A DNA stretch of 37,916 nucleotides from DASTPP01 sp035762175 (GTDB lineage Bacteria; Myxococcota_A; Polyangia; Polyangiales; Polyangiaceae), in contig DASTPP010000181.1 in assembly GCA_035762175.1 (NCBI GenBank), positions 1 to 37,916 on the forward strand, written 5' to 3'. This document shows positions 1-8,387 of this stretch, piece by piece (within the stretch, counting starts at the first letter, position 1; the number at the start of each line of letters is the position of its first letter). The position numbers were made by a program, and so were the translations under genes. The notes below the pieces were generated by a model that was not told where the DNA came from, did not search any database, and saw only the letters and a list, made by a program, of their open reading frames with translations.

Positions 1-146
1 GACTTCGGCTTCGGGGCCTCGACGCTCGCCGCCGGGGCCGGCGGCGGTGGCGGCGGCTCGGGAGGCGGCGCCTCGGGTCGGGGCGTGCAGCCGAAGCCGG
101 CCGCGACAAGCAAAAGGGCCCAAGGGCGCAAGGTGGCAAAGCGCAT
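1..146 (-). CDS. N-terminus of a putative lipoprotein (runs off the left edge)
   Basis: An ATG at 146 on the minus strand opens a frame with no stop to the window edge (48 residues). The first 20 residues are a typical export signal: a basic start (MRFATLRP), a hydrophobic core (WALLLVAAGF), then a Cys at residue 20. The region after it is dominated by Pro, Ala and Glu, as in the flexible tether behind a lipidated Cys. The residues before the Cys (A-G-F-G) are only a loose match to a lipobox, so a secreted protein without lipid is possible. The gene diverges from the SmtB-type regulator at 270. No family can be assigned from this fragment. Confidence 0.45.
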   Translation of the reverse strand, partial: MRFATLRPWALLLVAAGFGCTPRPEAPPPEPPPPPPAPAASVEAPKPK

Positions 147-239
147 GGCGGCTAAGGGTAGCGGAGCCGGGCGGGTACGACACGAAAGCGGGTTTTTGTG
201 CGGGGGGTGCTGGAAGGCCTTGCCTTGGGCAAAGGGACG

Positions 240-265
240 CTTCATCATTTCCAAAGTTGGTGAAG
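240..265. promoter_or_regulatory. Candidate operator of the SmtB-type regulator
   Basis: An imperfect palindrome, CTTCATCA-N10-TGGTGAAG (7 of 8 positions paired), ends four bases before the GTG start at 270 and covers the likely ribosome binding site. It lies in an AT-richer patch of the divergent intergenic region 147-269. ArsR/SmtB repressors bind imperfect palindromes overlapping their own promoters, so autoregulation is a reasonable inference. The half-site is not the classic cyanobacterial one. Confidence 0.4.
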
Positions 266-269
266 TGAC

Positions 270-782
270 GTGGTGAAGACAGCTCGCCCCCCTCAGCCTG
301 CCCCGGCGCCCCCCTGCGCCGAGGCTCCGCATGCCCACGCGCCGCGGCGTCGCCCGCCGGCCCCTGCCGAGGCCGTCGAGCGGGCGGCGGCGAACTTTCG
401 AGCGGCGGGCGACGTGGCGAGGCTGCGGCTGCTCGAACGGCTGGGCGAGGGCGAGTGCTGCGTGACCGAGCTCGCGGCCGAGGCGAGCGAGCCGCTCTCG
501 ACGGTGTCGCAGCGGCTGCGCGTCTTGCGCGCCGAGGGCCTCGTGTCGCGGCGCCGCGAGGGCAAGCATATCTACTACGCCCTCGCCGACGGCCACGTCG
601 CCGAGCTCATTCACAACGCCCTCGCGCACGCGCACGAGGCGCCTGGCGCCTCGCCGCCCGACGAGGCGCAGGGGCCCGACACCGACCGCCCCGCTTCGAC
701 AGATTTCGCGCCCGACACCGATCGGCCTTTGTCGGTCGATCTCGAGCCCGACACCGAACGGCCCGACCCGGGCGTCGAATAG
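270..782 (+). CDS. ArsR/SmtB-family zinc-responsive repressor
   Basis: 170-residue winged-helix regulator with a GTG start. Residues 35-105 form the ArsR DNA-binding fold: a helix-turn-helix around CVTELAAEASEPLSTVSQRL (64-83), then the wing SRRREGKHIYYAL. The dimerisation helix carries Asp107, His109, His120 and Glu123. This is exactly the spacing of the alpha-5 zinc site of cyanobacterial SmtB (Asp104, His106, His117, Glu120). Cys63/Cys64 at the alpha-3N position and an N-terminal Cys16/His21/His23 could add a second site. The C-terminus is odd: three 12-residue repeats starting PDTDRP/PDTERP at residues 136, 148 and 160. The gene sits 47 bp before a His-rich protein, presumably in one operon. 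Zinc is the likeliest inducer; cobalt or nickel cannot be excluded. Confidence 0.85.
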   Translation: MVKTARPPQPAPAPPCAEAPHAHAPRRRPPAPAEAVERAAANFRAAGDVARLRLLERLGEGECCVTELAAEASEPLSTVSQRLRVLRAEGLVSRRREGKHIYYALADGHVAELIHNALAHAHEAPGASPPDEAQGPDTDRPASTDFAPDTDRPLSVDLEPDTERPDPGVE

Positions 783-829
783 GCGCCCCGGGCCGGCTTC
801 AACCCACCATTTTAGAAACGGAAACCGCC

Positions 830-1177
830 ATGAGCACGCATCACACCCACGGCACCCACGAGCATGTCCACGGCGAGGGCTGCGGCCACCGCGCCGTCGC
901 GCACGCGGGGCACACCGACTATTTGCACGACGGGCACCTGCACCACCCGCACGGCGATCACGTCGACGAGCACGCGCTCGAGGTCGGGGGCGACAACCCC
1001 GCGGCCTGCACGCCCGGGCACGCCTGCGGCGGCCACGACAAGGCCCACGCGCACGGCGCGGGCTGCGGCCACGAGGCGGTGCCGCACGGCGATCACGTCG
1101 ATTACCTGGTCGACGGGCACCTGCACCACCCGCACGGCGGCCACTGCGACGATCACGGCGCGCTGCGCACGGCCTGA
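830..1177 (+). CDS. His-rich metal-binding protein, two-repeat
   Basis: 115-residue cytoplasmic protein with no signal peptide or membrane segment. About 29 residues are His, and five are Cys. It is built from two copies of a module: GCGH, then H-x-D-Y-L, then DGHLHHPHG, then a His/Asp-rich end (roughly residues 17-48 and 78-110), joined by a Cys/His linker. I infer that it binds zinc, nickel or a similar ion as a buffer or chaperone; no enzyme motif is present. It follows the SmtB-type regulator by 47 bp on the same strand and would be derepressed with it. This resembles a metallothionein gene under SmtB, but with His as the main ligand. The ATG at 830 is preceded by GGA eight bases upstream, a weak ribosome site. 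Confidence 0.75.
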   Translation: MSTHHTHGTHEHVHGEGCGHRAVAHAGHTDYLHDGHLHHPHGDHVDEHALEVGGDNPAACTPGHACGGHDKAHAHGAGCGHEAVPHGDHVDYLVDGHLHHPHGGHCDDHGALRTA

Positions 1178-1199
1178 ACGCGGGCGGCGGGCCCGGCGC

Positions 1200-1220
1200 C
1201 CCCGGACTCGACGTCCGGGG
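1200..1220. terminator. Hairpin between convergent genes
   Basis: A perfect 8-bp stem, CCCCGGAC (1200-1207) with GTCCGGGG (1213-1220), and a 5-base loop lies between the stop of the His-rich gene and the stop of speA. There is no T tract. In this GC-rich genome such hairpins probably end transcription from both sides. Confidence 0.4.
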
Positions 1221-1251
1221 CCGCCGGGCGCGCGGGCCCCCGGCGCCGGCC

Positions 1252-3384
1252 TCAGAACGACAGGTACGTCTGGTCGCGCAGGCCCTTCTCGTATTCGGAC
1301 AAGAGCTTCATGCCCTCGTTGGGCCGCAGCTTGTCTTGCTTGATGGCGGCGTCGACCTGGGCCTTGACGCGGGCGACGAGCTCGCGGGCGCCGTACTGGG
1401 TCATGCCGAGCACCTCGCCGACGGTGTTGCCGGCGATGGTCTCTTCGATGTAGTAGCCGTCTTCTTCGTCTTCATCGAGGAAGACGTGCGCCTCGTTGAC
1501 GCGGCCGAAGAGGTTGTGCAGGTCGCCCATGATGTCTTGGTAGGCGCCGGTCAAGAAGATGCCGAGGTAGTAGGGCTCGCCCTGGCGCACCGCGTGCAGC
1601 GGCAGCGTGTCGCGCATCTCGTTCTTGATGTCGATGAACTTGCTCACCTTGCCGTCCGAGTCGCAGGTGATGTCGACGAGCGTCGCCTGCGAGCTGGGCT
1701 CTTCGTTGAGCCGGTGCACCGGCACGATGGGGAAGAGCACGCCGAGGGCCCAGTGGTCGAGCAGCGACTGGAAGACGCTGAAGTTGCAGATGTGCTGCTC
1801 GGCCAGGTGCGCCCGCAGGTCGCCGAGGAAGTCGGGGGCCTCGTTCGGGTCCATCGTGCGGCCGAGGGCGTCGATGCGCCGGGCGAGCTGCCAGTAGAGG
1901 GTGTCGACCCGGGCCTTGACGTCGAGGTCGAGCAGGCCGAGCTCGAACATCTTCTGGGCCTCTTCGCGCACCTGCTGCAGGTCGTTCCACGTCTCGTTGA
2001 GGCCGCGCTCGTGCAGGTGCTCGGCGGCGTCTTGCAGCTCGAGCAAGAGCTTGTGGCTGACGGGCGCCTGCAGGTACTCGGCCCCTTGCGCCTTCTCGAT
2101 CGAGCCGAAGGCCTCGACGACGAGCACCGAGTGGTGCGCCACGATCGCCCGGCCCGACTCGCTGACGATGTGCGGGTGCGGCACCCGCTCTTCGTCGCAG
2201 ACGTCGGTCAGGTTGTAGACGACGTCGCGCGCGTACTCTTCGAGCGTGTAGTTCATCGACGCGTGGAAGGTCGAGCGCGAGCCGTCGTAGTCGACCGCCA
2301 GGCCCCCGCCGACGTCGAGGTACTCGACCGGGTGGCCGCGCTTGCGCAGCTTCGCGTAGTAGCGGGCCGCCTCGCGCACCGCCCGCTTGATGATGAGGAT
2401 GTCGGGCACCTGCGAGCCGATGTGGAAGTGCAGGAGCTTGAACGCGCCCGCCATGCCGGCGTTCGCCATGATGGCCGCCGCCTCGAGAATTTCGGCCGTC
2501 GAGAGGCCGAACTTCGCCCCCTCGCCCGCGCTCGTCGCCCACTTGCCCGCGCCCTGGCTCATCAGCCGCACGCGCACGCCGATCGCGGGCTCGACGCCCA
2601 TCTCCTTGGCGATGCGGCAGATGTTGCGCACCTCGGACAGCTTCTCGGCGATGAGAATCACCTTCTTGCCGAGCCGCCGGCCGATGAGCGCCGTGCGGAT
2701 GAACGCGTCGTCTTTGTAGCCGTTGCAGACGATGAGCGAGTCGTTGTCGCTGTGCACCGAGAGGCCGGCGAACATCTCGGGCTTGCTGCCCACCTCGATG
2801 CCGTAATGAAAGGGCCGCCCCGCCTCGAGGATCTCTTCGACCACCTCGCGGAGCTGGTTGACCTTGATCGGGTAGACCCCGCGGTACTGGCCCCGGTAGC
2901 GGTTCTCGGCGATGGCCTTGTTGAAGGCCTCGTTGAGCGCGCGCACCCGGTGGTGCAAGATGTCTTGAAAGCGCACGAGCAGCGGCAGGCGCAGGCCGAG
3001 CTCGCGCGCCCGGCCGATCACGTCGACGAGCTTGACCCGGCCGCCCCGCGTCTGCAGCGGCGAGCAGACCATCGCGCCGTCTTCGTCGACGTTGAAGTAG
3101 CCGCCGCTCCAGCGGTCGATGAAGTAGAGGTTGCGCGCGTCGTCGATCGTCCACGACGGGCCGGGCTGGCCCGGCGACTCGCCGCTGGCTGGGGGGCGCT
3201 CGTCGCCTTCGGGCGCCGGGGCGGGGGCGGGGGCGGGGGTCGAGAGGGGCTGCGACTTCACCTGGGTCAACCTCACGGGGGCAAGAGGTGGCGTGAGCGA
3301 GGCGGGCGGGCCGCCCGGGGCCTTCCGCGTGGCCGGCGCATTGCCGGCGTTCGGTCGCTGCTGCAAGCGCCGATTGTGAGGCAT
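1252..3384 (-). CDS. speA: Biosynthetic arginine decarboxylase (PLP enzyme)
   Basis: Decarboxylates L-arginine to agmatine, the first step of the agmatine route to putrescine and spermidine. The 710-residue product has the hallmarks of the SpeA family: WTIDDARNLYFIDRW near residue 78, the PLP lysine in VYPIKVNQ (Lys174), the Gly-rich phosphate-binding strand LDVGGGLAVDYDGS, and the long family-specific C-terminal region ending in YLSF. The family is usually about 630-660 residues. The surplus is a Pro/Ala-rich extension of about 77 residues before the conserved core. I chose the ATG at 3384; the frame stays open to 3477, but that part reads as Pro/Gly-rich non-conserved sequence. Transcribed alone. 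Confidence 0.93.
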   Translation of the reverse strand: MPHNRRLQQRPNAGNAPATRKAPGGPPASLTPPLAPVRLTQVKSQPLSTPAPAPAPAPEGDERPPASGESPGQPGPSWTIDDARNLYFIDRWSGGYFNVDEDGAMVCSPLQTRGGRVKLVDVIGRARELGLRLPLLVRFQDILHHRVRALNEAFNKAIAENRYRGQYRGVYPIKVNQLREVVEEILEAGRPFHYGIEVGSKPEMFAGLSVHSDNDSLIVCNGYKDDAFIRTALIGRRLGKKVILIAEKLSEVRNICRIAKEMGVEPAIGVRVRLMSQGAGKWATSAGEGAKFGLSTAEILEAAAIMANAGMAGAFKLLHFHIGSQVPDILIIKRAVREAARYYAKLRKRGHPVEYLDVGGGLAVDYDGSRSTFHASMNYTLEEYARDVVYNLTDVCDEERVPHPHIVSESGRAIVAHHSVLVVEAFGSIEKAQGAEYLQAPVSHKLLLELQDAAEHLHERGLNETWNDLQQVREEAQKMFELGLLDLDVKARVDTLYWQLARRIDALGRTMDPNEAPDFLGDLRAHLAEQHICNFSVFQSLLDHWALGVLFPIVPVHRLNEEPSSQATLVDITCDSDGKVSKFIDIKNEMRDTLPLHAVRQGEPYYLGIFLTGAYQDIMGDLHNLFGRVNEAHVFLDEDEEDGYYIEETIAGNTVGEVLGMTQYGARELVARVKAQVDAAIKQDKLRPNEGMKLLSEYEKGLRDQTYLSF

Positions 3385-3684
3385 TGACCAAAAAGCGCCA
3401 TAGTCTTGTGGCCCCCCCGGCGCGTCCGTCACGGGGGCGTCACCCGGCGGGCCGCCCGGGGGCTTGCGCCGGGGCAAGCCGCGGCGCCCCCCGAGGCGAA
3501 CGCGCTCCCTACGAAGGCACCTTTCGACCCGGGCTTGGCCCCGCCCGGCTCGCCGGCGAAGCCTCCGCCGCCCCTCGCACAGACGGCGGTCGGGTTCGCG
3601 CGCGCTCGGGGCCCCCTGCCCCCGCCGCCGGCGCCGACCGTAGGGGAGCCGCCCGCCAAGCGCGCAAACCCAACCACCGCCCGA
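3385..3684. other. Upstream region of speA, no gene seen
   Basis: 300 bp between the speA start and the stop of the next minus-strand gene. On the minus strand a TATGGC (plus-strand positions 3398-3403) lies about 14 bp before the ATG and could serve as a -10 element. The rest is very GC-rich and holds no convincing open frame, RNA gene or repeat. Confidence 0.5.
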
Positions 3685-5166
3685 TCAGTGCCAGACCCCC
3701 GCCGAGAAGCCGAAGGCGAAGTAGTCGCGCGCCGCGTCGGCGAAGGCCGAGGCCCGCCAGTGCGTGCCCTCGTCCCAGAGGCCGAAGACCGTCCACGGAA
3801 AGAGCCGCAGCTCGAGCCCCGCGGTGCCGTGCAGCCGCGGCGAGCCCTGCCGGAAGCGCGTCGGCTCGAGGTACGAGCCGGCGCGCAGCTTCACCGGCAC
3901 CGGCGCCGGCTCGGCCTCGACGGCGACGCGCGGCGTCCAAGACGTGCGCTCGCCCGAGCGGTCGACCCTCTGGACCAGGAACGACTCGACCCCGACCGCG
4001 CCGCGCGCCGGCCCCGAGGCGAGCACCGACGCGAGCAGCAACAGGCGCCGGCGCGGCAGCCGCTCGGCCGCCTCGCGCCGGATGGCCTTGACCGCCTCGC
4101 GCGAGCGGCGCACGAGCGCCTCCTCGCTCGCCCGCCGCGCGGGCTCTTCGGCTTCGCCCCGGGCGCGCCGCGCCTCCTGGGCCGAGCGCACCGCGTTGAC
4201 CAGGGCCCGCGCCTCTGCGTTGGGGTCGTCCCAGGGGAGGTTGAGCGGGCGCCGGCCGAGCTGCCAGGCGACGCCCGCCTCGGCCTCCCAGGGTTGCACG
4301 ACGCGCTCGGGCAGGTAGAGCCCGTCGACCACCCGATCGCCCTGCGCGTCGGGCTCGAGGCCGTCGGCGCCCGGGTCGAGCTTGGTGATGACGGCGCCGC
4401 GGACGGCGAGCGCGAAGCGCAGCGAGGGCAGGGCGAGCGGCCCGTAGACGGCGCCGGCCTCGAGCCCCGCGCCGGCGCTCAGCGAGGCGATCTCTTGGGG
4501 GTCGGAGCCGGCGGTGTTGAGCTGCAAGACCCCGGTGCGGGCCCCGACGCCGACGACGAGCTGGTTGCGATCGAACGCGTAGGCGGCGGCCACGCGGAAG
4601 CGCCCGAGGTCGACGCTGAGCGCCCGCGCGACCGAGGACCGGTCGTCGTCGAGCCGGTAGCTGGTCGCGTCGGCGGTCACCCCGAAGCCGAAGGGGCCCG
4701 ACTGGAACGTGGCGCCGAGGTTGACGAAGACGAAGTTGCGGTAGGCGAAACCCCGGGTGCCGTTGTTGTCGAAGTCGGTCTTGGCGAGCGTCGAGGGCAG
4801 GGTGAGGCCGGCGCTGAGGTCGTAGTCGAAGGACGTGTACGACCAGGGCACGCGCACGGCCGGGGCGGCCGGGTTCGAGTACATGCCGTCGACGCCCTCG
4901 GCGATGGCGGCGGCGGCGCCGGCGAGCCCGGTGATGCGGCTCGAGGCGAGGACGGGGCCCTGGAAGAAGTCGATCGCGTACGCCGAGGTCCCGATGGTCG
5001 AGCCCTGGGGCCCGAGGGGGCCGGCGGCGTGGGCGAGCGAGCTGCCGCCGAGCACGCCGAGGGCGGCGAGGGCGGCGAGCGCGCGGGGCGGACGGGGCGC
5101 GGCGCGCGGTCGCGCTCCGTCGACGCCGGCGCGCGGCAGGGACGGCGGGCGGGGGGGGCGGAGCAT
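3685..5166 (-). CDS. Putative outer-membrane beta-barrel protein (FadL/PorV-like)
   Basis: 493 residues. An Arg-rich start is followed by a hydrophobic stretch (RALAALAALGVLGGSSLAHA) ending in an AHA signal-peptidase I site near residue 47. The mature part alternates polar and aromatic residues as in barrel strands. It begins with LAGAAAAIAEGVDGMYSNPAA, recalling the G-A-A-x-A...N-P-A-A signature of FadL/PorV-type barrels, and it ends in an aromatic-rich strand (FAFGFSAGVWH). Between strands, about residues 325-395, lies a highly charged Arg/Glu/Ala segment predicted to be helical, which is unusual inside a barrel. The gene diverges from the metallopeptidase at 5322. Transport function is unknown; myxobacteria have many such barrels. 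Confidence 0.6.
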   Translation of the reverse strand: MLRPPRPPSLPRAGVDGARPRAAPRPPRALAALAALGVLGGSSLAHAAGPLGPQGSTIGTSAYAIDFFQGPVLASSRITGLAGAAAAIAEGVDGMYSNPAAPAVRVPWSYTSFDYDLSAGLTLPSTLAKTDFDNNGTRGFAYRNFVFVNLGATFQSGPFGFGVTADATSYRLDDDRSSVARALSVDLGRFRVAAAYAFDRNQLVVGVGARTGVLQLNTAGSDPQEIASLSAGAGLEAGAVYGPLALPSLRFALAVRGAVITKLDPGADGLEPDAQGDRVVDGLYLPERVVQPWEAEAGVAWQLGRRPLNLPWDDPNAEARALVNAVRSAQEARRARGEAEEPARRASEEALVRRSREAVKAIRREAAERLPRRRLLLLASVLASGPARGAVGVESFLVQRVDRSGERTSWTPRVAVEAEPAPVPVKLRAGSYLEPTRFRQGSPRLHGTAGLELRLFPWTVFGLWDEGTHWRASAFADAARDYFAFGFSAGVWH

Positions 5167-5168
5167 GC

Positions 5169-5200
5169 GGGGCGCGGGGGCGCGGGGGCGCGGGGGCGCA
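5169..5200. repeat. 8-bp tandem repeat in the leader of the barrel gene
   Basis: Four consecutive copies of GGGGCGCG (the last ends in A) at 5169, 5177, 5185 and 5193. They start three bases from the barrel gene's ATG (5166) and end at a -10-like element (TACCTT on the minus strand, 5205-5200), so the array would form nearly all of the 5' leader. Confidence 0.8.
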
Positions 5201-5205
5201 AGGTA
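5200..5205 (-). promoter_or_regulatory. -10-like element of the barrel gene
   Basis: Minus-strand TACCTT inside GCGCTACCTTGCG. The plus-strand sequence just before the divergent gene, GCGCTACCATGCG (5314-5326), differs at a single position. The shared sequence and position suggest a -10 box (TAnnnT); no clear -35 is visible. Confidence 0.3.
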
Positions 5206-5316
5206 GCGCGGGGCGCGGGCAGGCGGGGGCGGCTCGAGCGGGGCGCTCGCGGGGCGGCGGGCCGGCGGGCAAAGGGCGGGGGCGACGATGGCGGCTGGAG
5301 GGGGGGCGCCGCTGCG

Positions 5317-5322
5317 CTACCA
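5317..5322 (+). promoter_or_regulatory. -10-like element of the metallopeptidase gene
   Basis: TACCAT in the context CGCTACCATGCG. Transcription starting 7-12 bp downstream would begin at or just before the ATG at 5334. That would favour a leaderless mRNA and the third-choice start over the ATG at 5322, which lies inside the element. Confidence 0.3.
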
Positions 5323-8300
5323 TGCGCCGGGCGATGCGAGCCTCGATGCGGTTGGGCCGTCCGCGCTCGTCGGCCCTGGTGCTGGCGGCGCTGGTTGCGA
5401 CGTCGTTTCTTCACTGCGCCCCGGGCGAGGGCGTCAAGCGGCCGAAGCGGCCGAGCCCGCCCGGGGTGGCCTCGGGGCCCCAAGCCGCGCCGCCGCCGGT
5501 CTCGGGGGGCGACGAGCCTCTGCGCTCCGACGACGATGGGCTGCCGCGGGCGAAGAAGGGCGCGCCCGCCCCGCCGGCCAAGCCCCCGCCGCGGGTGGGG
5601 CTGCAGGGCGGCCTCGACGCGCTCGAGGCGAGCGAGTACGCGACCGCCGAGGCCGAGCTGACGAAGGCCGCGCAGAACGCGGCCGAGAAGGGCAAGGCGC
5701 TGGTCGGGCTGGCCCGGGTGGCGCTCGCGACAGGGCGCTACGGCGACGCGATCAAGCGGGCCGACGAGGCGGCGCGGGCCGACAAGGCGGTCAAGGCGGC
5801 CGCGGCGCTCGCCAAGGCGAAGGCGCTGGCGGCGCAGGGCAAGGTCGACGAGGCGGTGCGCGCCTGCGAAGACGCCAAGGGCGCGCCCGAGGCGAGGCGG
5901 GTGCGCCTCTTTTTGGGCGAGCTGAAGCTGCGCCAGGGCAAGCGGGCCGAGGCCGAGCCCGAGCTGATGACGCTCATTCGCGACTTTCAGTCGGGCGCCA
6001 TCACCGACCAAGACGGCGAGGGCCTGGCGCTCGCGGGCCGCGCCGCGCACCTCTTGCGCGACAAGCGCAGCGCCAACGACGAGGGGTACAACCGGGCCGA
6101 GCGCGCCGGCAACAAGTCGCCCGAGCTGTTGCTCTGGCGCGCCGACCTCTTTCTCGAGGCGTACAACATCGGCCGCGCCGAAGAGACCGTGCGCGAGGCG
6201 CTCAAGGCGGCGCCCGAGCTGCCCGAGGCGCACGTCATGATGGCGAAGGTCAAGCTCGAGCAGACCCTCGACTTCGACGAGGCCGAGCGCGAGATCGAGC
6301 GGGCGCTCAAGGTCAACCGCGCCCTGCCCTCGGCCTACTTCGTGCGGGCGGGCGTGCGCCTGCGCGACCTCGAAATCGAGGAGGCCGACAAGGCCATCAA
6401 CGAGGGGCTCGCGGCCGACCCGAGCGATCTCGAGCTCTTGTCGATGCGGGCGGCGGTGCGCTTTCTTGCCGACGACCGGGCGGGCTTTCAGGCCGCGACG
6501 CGGGCGGTGCTCGCCAAGAACCCCGAGTACGCCAAGCTCTACCAGATCATCGCCGACTACGCCGACTGGGAGCACCGCTACGCCGAGATCGTCGCCATGA
6601 TGCGCGACGCGGTGAAGCTCGACCCCGAAGACGGGCGCAACTTCGTCACGCTCGGCATGAACCAGATCCGCGTCGGCGACGAGGGCGAGGGCCTGAAGAG
6701 CCTCGACCGGGGCTTCAAGCTCGACCGGTTCAACGTGCGCGCCTTCAACACGCTCAACCTCTACGAGCGCGACGTCGCGCAGAAGTACGAGTCGGCGACG
6801 CACGGGCCGTTCAAAGTGCGGTACCCGAAGGACGAGAAAAAGGTGCTCGAGCGCTACGTGCCCGCCCTGCTCGGCGACGCCTGGTCGAGCATGGTGCGGC
6901 GCTACGGCTACACGCCCGCGCAGCCGGTCGGCGTCGAGCTGTACGGCAGCCGCGAGCACTTCAGCGTGCGCACGAGCGGGCTGCCGAACGTGGGCATTCA
7001 GGGCGTCTGCTTCGGCCCGACGCTCGCGGCCATCAGCCCGAAGCCCGAGCCCTTCAACTGGGGCAACGTGGTCTGGCACGAGGTCGCGCACGTGTTCGCG
7101 ATTCAGCTCTCGAAGAGCCACGTGCCGCGCTGGTTCACCGAGGGGCTCAGCGAGTACGAGACCCTCGTCAAGCGGGCCGAGTGGCAGCGCGAAGAAGACC
7201 CCGCGCTCTACCTCGCGCTGCGCCGGGGCCGGGTGCCCAAGCTCGCCAGCATGAACCGCGCCTTCACCCACGCCGACGACGGCAACGACATGAACACGGC
7301 GTACTACGCGTCGTCGCAGATCGTCGCCTACTTCGTCGAGACCTTCGGCATGCCGAAGATCTCGGTCATGCTCAAGGCCTGGGGCGAGGGCAAGCGCACG
7401 CCCGAGGTCTTGCGCGCGGCGACCGGGCTCGAGCCCGACGAGCTCGACCGGCGCTTCCGGGCCTGGCTCGACAAGCGCCTCGCCCGCTACAAGACCCAGT
7501 TCGTGCCCGACCTCAAGCCGAAAGACCTCGCCGAGGCCGAGAAGGCCGCGCAGGCCGCGCCGAACGACCCGCGCGCCCAGGTCGACGTCGCGCTCGCCGC
7601 GCTCGCCGCGGGCGACGGCGACAAGGCCCTCGCCGCGCTCGAGCGGGGCAAGAAGGCGAACCCGAAAGACCCGAGCGTGCGCTTTCTGAGCGCCAAGCTC
7701 GCCCTGCGCAAGCGCGACGCGGCCGGCGCGAAGAAAGAGCTCGAGGCGATGATCGCCGAGGGCAACGACGGCTACGCCGTGCGCATGACGCTCGCCGACC
7801 TCGCCGAAGACGGCAAAGACCAGAAGGCCGCGGCCGCGCACTACGAGGCCGCCTACCGCCTCGACCCGACGCAGCTCGAGCCCCTGCAGTCGCTCGCCGA
7901 CATGGCCCGAAAGGCCAACGACGCCGACCGCGAGCTCGCCTACCTGCGCCCGCTCGCCGCGCTCGACCAGCACGACCGCCGCGTCTGGCGCCGGCTGATG
8001 TCGCGCCTGCTCGAGAAGAAGAACTTCGCCGAGGCCAAGCGCGTCGGCGAGGGCGCCGTCTTCGTCGACGTGCACGGCGCCGAGACCCACGCCCTCTACG
8101 CCGAGGCGCTCGTCGGCGGCGCCGAGCCCGACAAGGCCCTCTTCGAGGCCGAGACCGCCCTGCTCGGCGAGAAGCTCACCGCCCCGCTCGCCGCGCGCGC
8201 CCAGATCGTGCTCGCCCGGGCCTACCTCGCCAAGAACGACGCGGCGAAGGCCCGCGCCGCGCGCGACGAGGCCCTGCGGCAAGATCCGAACAACGCCGAC

Positions 8301-8324
8301 GCCAAGGCGCTCGCCATCCCCTGA
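5322..8324 (+). CDS. TPR lipoprotein with MA-family metallopeptidase domain
   Basis: 1000 residues. After a hydrophobic signal (ALVLAALVATSFLHC) a Cys is the likely lipid-anchor site, although His precedes it, which is unusual. Residues 90-480 are TPR-like helical repeats. Residues 560-690 form a gluzincin (peptidase MA) domain: zinc motif HEVAH (His586, Glu587, His590), with Glu607 in WFTEGLSEYE as the likely third ligand. Residues 715-1000 are further TPRs. The protein probably acts in the periplasm or at the membrane face; the substrate is unknown. The start is uncertain: ATGs at 5322, 5334 and 5346 are in frame. It ends at a hairpin shared with the convergent small gene. Confidence 0.8.
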   Translation: MRRAMRASMRLGRPRSSALVLAALVATSFLHCAPGEGVKRPKRPSPPGVASGPQAAPPPVSGGDEPLRSDDDGLPRAKKGAPAPPAKPPPRVGLQGGLDALEASEYATAEAELTKAAQNAAEKGKALVGLARVALATGRYGDAIKRADEAARADKAVKAAAALAKAKALAAQGKVDEAVRACEDAKGAPEARRVRLFLGELKLRQGKRAEAEPELMTLIRDFQSGAITDQDGEGLALAGRAAHLLRDKRSANDEGYNRAERAGNKSPELLLWRADLFLEAYNIGRAEETVREALKAAPELPEAHVMMAKVKLEQTLDFDEAEREIERALKVNRALPSAYFVRAGVRLRDLEIEEADKAINEGLAADPSDLELLSMRAAVRFLADDRAGFQAATRAVLAKNPEYAKLYQIIADYADWEHRYAEIVAMMRDAVKLDPEDGRNFVTLGMNQIRVGDEGEGLKSLDRGFKLDRFNVRAFNTLNLYERDVAQKYESATHGPFKVRYPKDEKKVLERYVPALLGDAWSSMVRRYGYTPAQPVGVELYGSREHFSVRTSGLPNVGIQGVCFGPTLAAISPKPEPFNWGNVVWHEVAHVFAIQLSKSHVPRWFTEGLSEYETLVKRAEWQREEDPALYLALRRGRVPKLASMNRAFTHADDGNDMNTAYYASSQIVAYFVETFGMPKISVMLKAWGEGKRTPEVLRAATGLEPDELDRRFRAWLDKRLARYKTQFVPDLKPKDLAEAEKAAQAAPNDPRAQVDVALAALAAGDGDKALAALERGKKANPKDPSVRFLSAKLALRKRDAAGAKKELEAMIAEGNDGYAVRMTLADLAEDGKDQKAAAAHYEAAYRLDPTQLEPLQSLADMARKANDADRELAYLRPLAALDQHDRRVWRRLMSRLLEKKNFAEAKRVGEGAVFVDVHGAETHALYAEALVGGAEPDKALFEAETALLGEKLTAPLAARAQIVLARAYLAKNDAAKARAARDEALRQDPNNADAKALAIP

Positions 8325-8333
8325 GGCCCCGGC

Positions 8334-8350
8334 CGGGGGCCGAGCCCCCG
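8334..8350. terminator. Hairpin between convergent genes
   Basis: A perfect 7-bp stem CGGGGGC (8334-8340) / GCCCCCG (8344-8350) with a 3-base loop, 10 bp after the metallopeptidase stop and 38 bp before the stop of the small convergent gene. There is no T tract. Confidence 0.4.
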
Positions 8351-8387
8351 TGGTTCGGGCGCGACGAACGGTGGGCGGCGCGGAGGG

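Noticed and set aside
85..276. A small plus-strand frame running into the SmtB-type gene start.
   Set aside because: It covers the divergent promoter, has no ribosome site and no protein-like pattern; the minus-strand lipoprotein signal explains 1-146 better.
1336..3387. Very long open frames on the strand opposite speA and opposite many other genes.
   Set aside because: High GC removes stop codons from antisense frames. The products are low-complexity (Arg/Ala/Val/Asp), while the annotated strand carries recognisable families.
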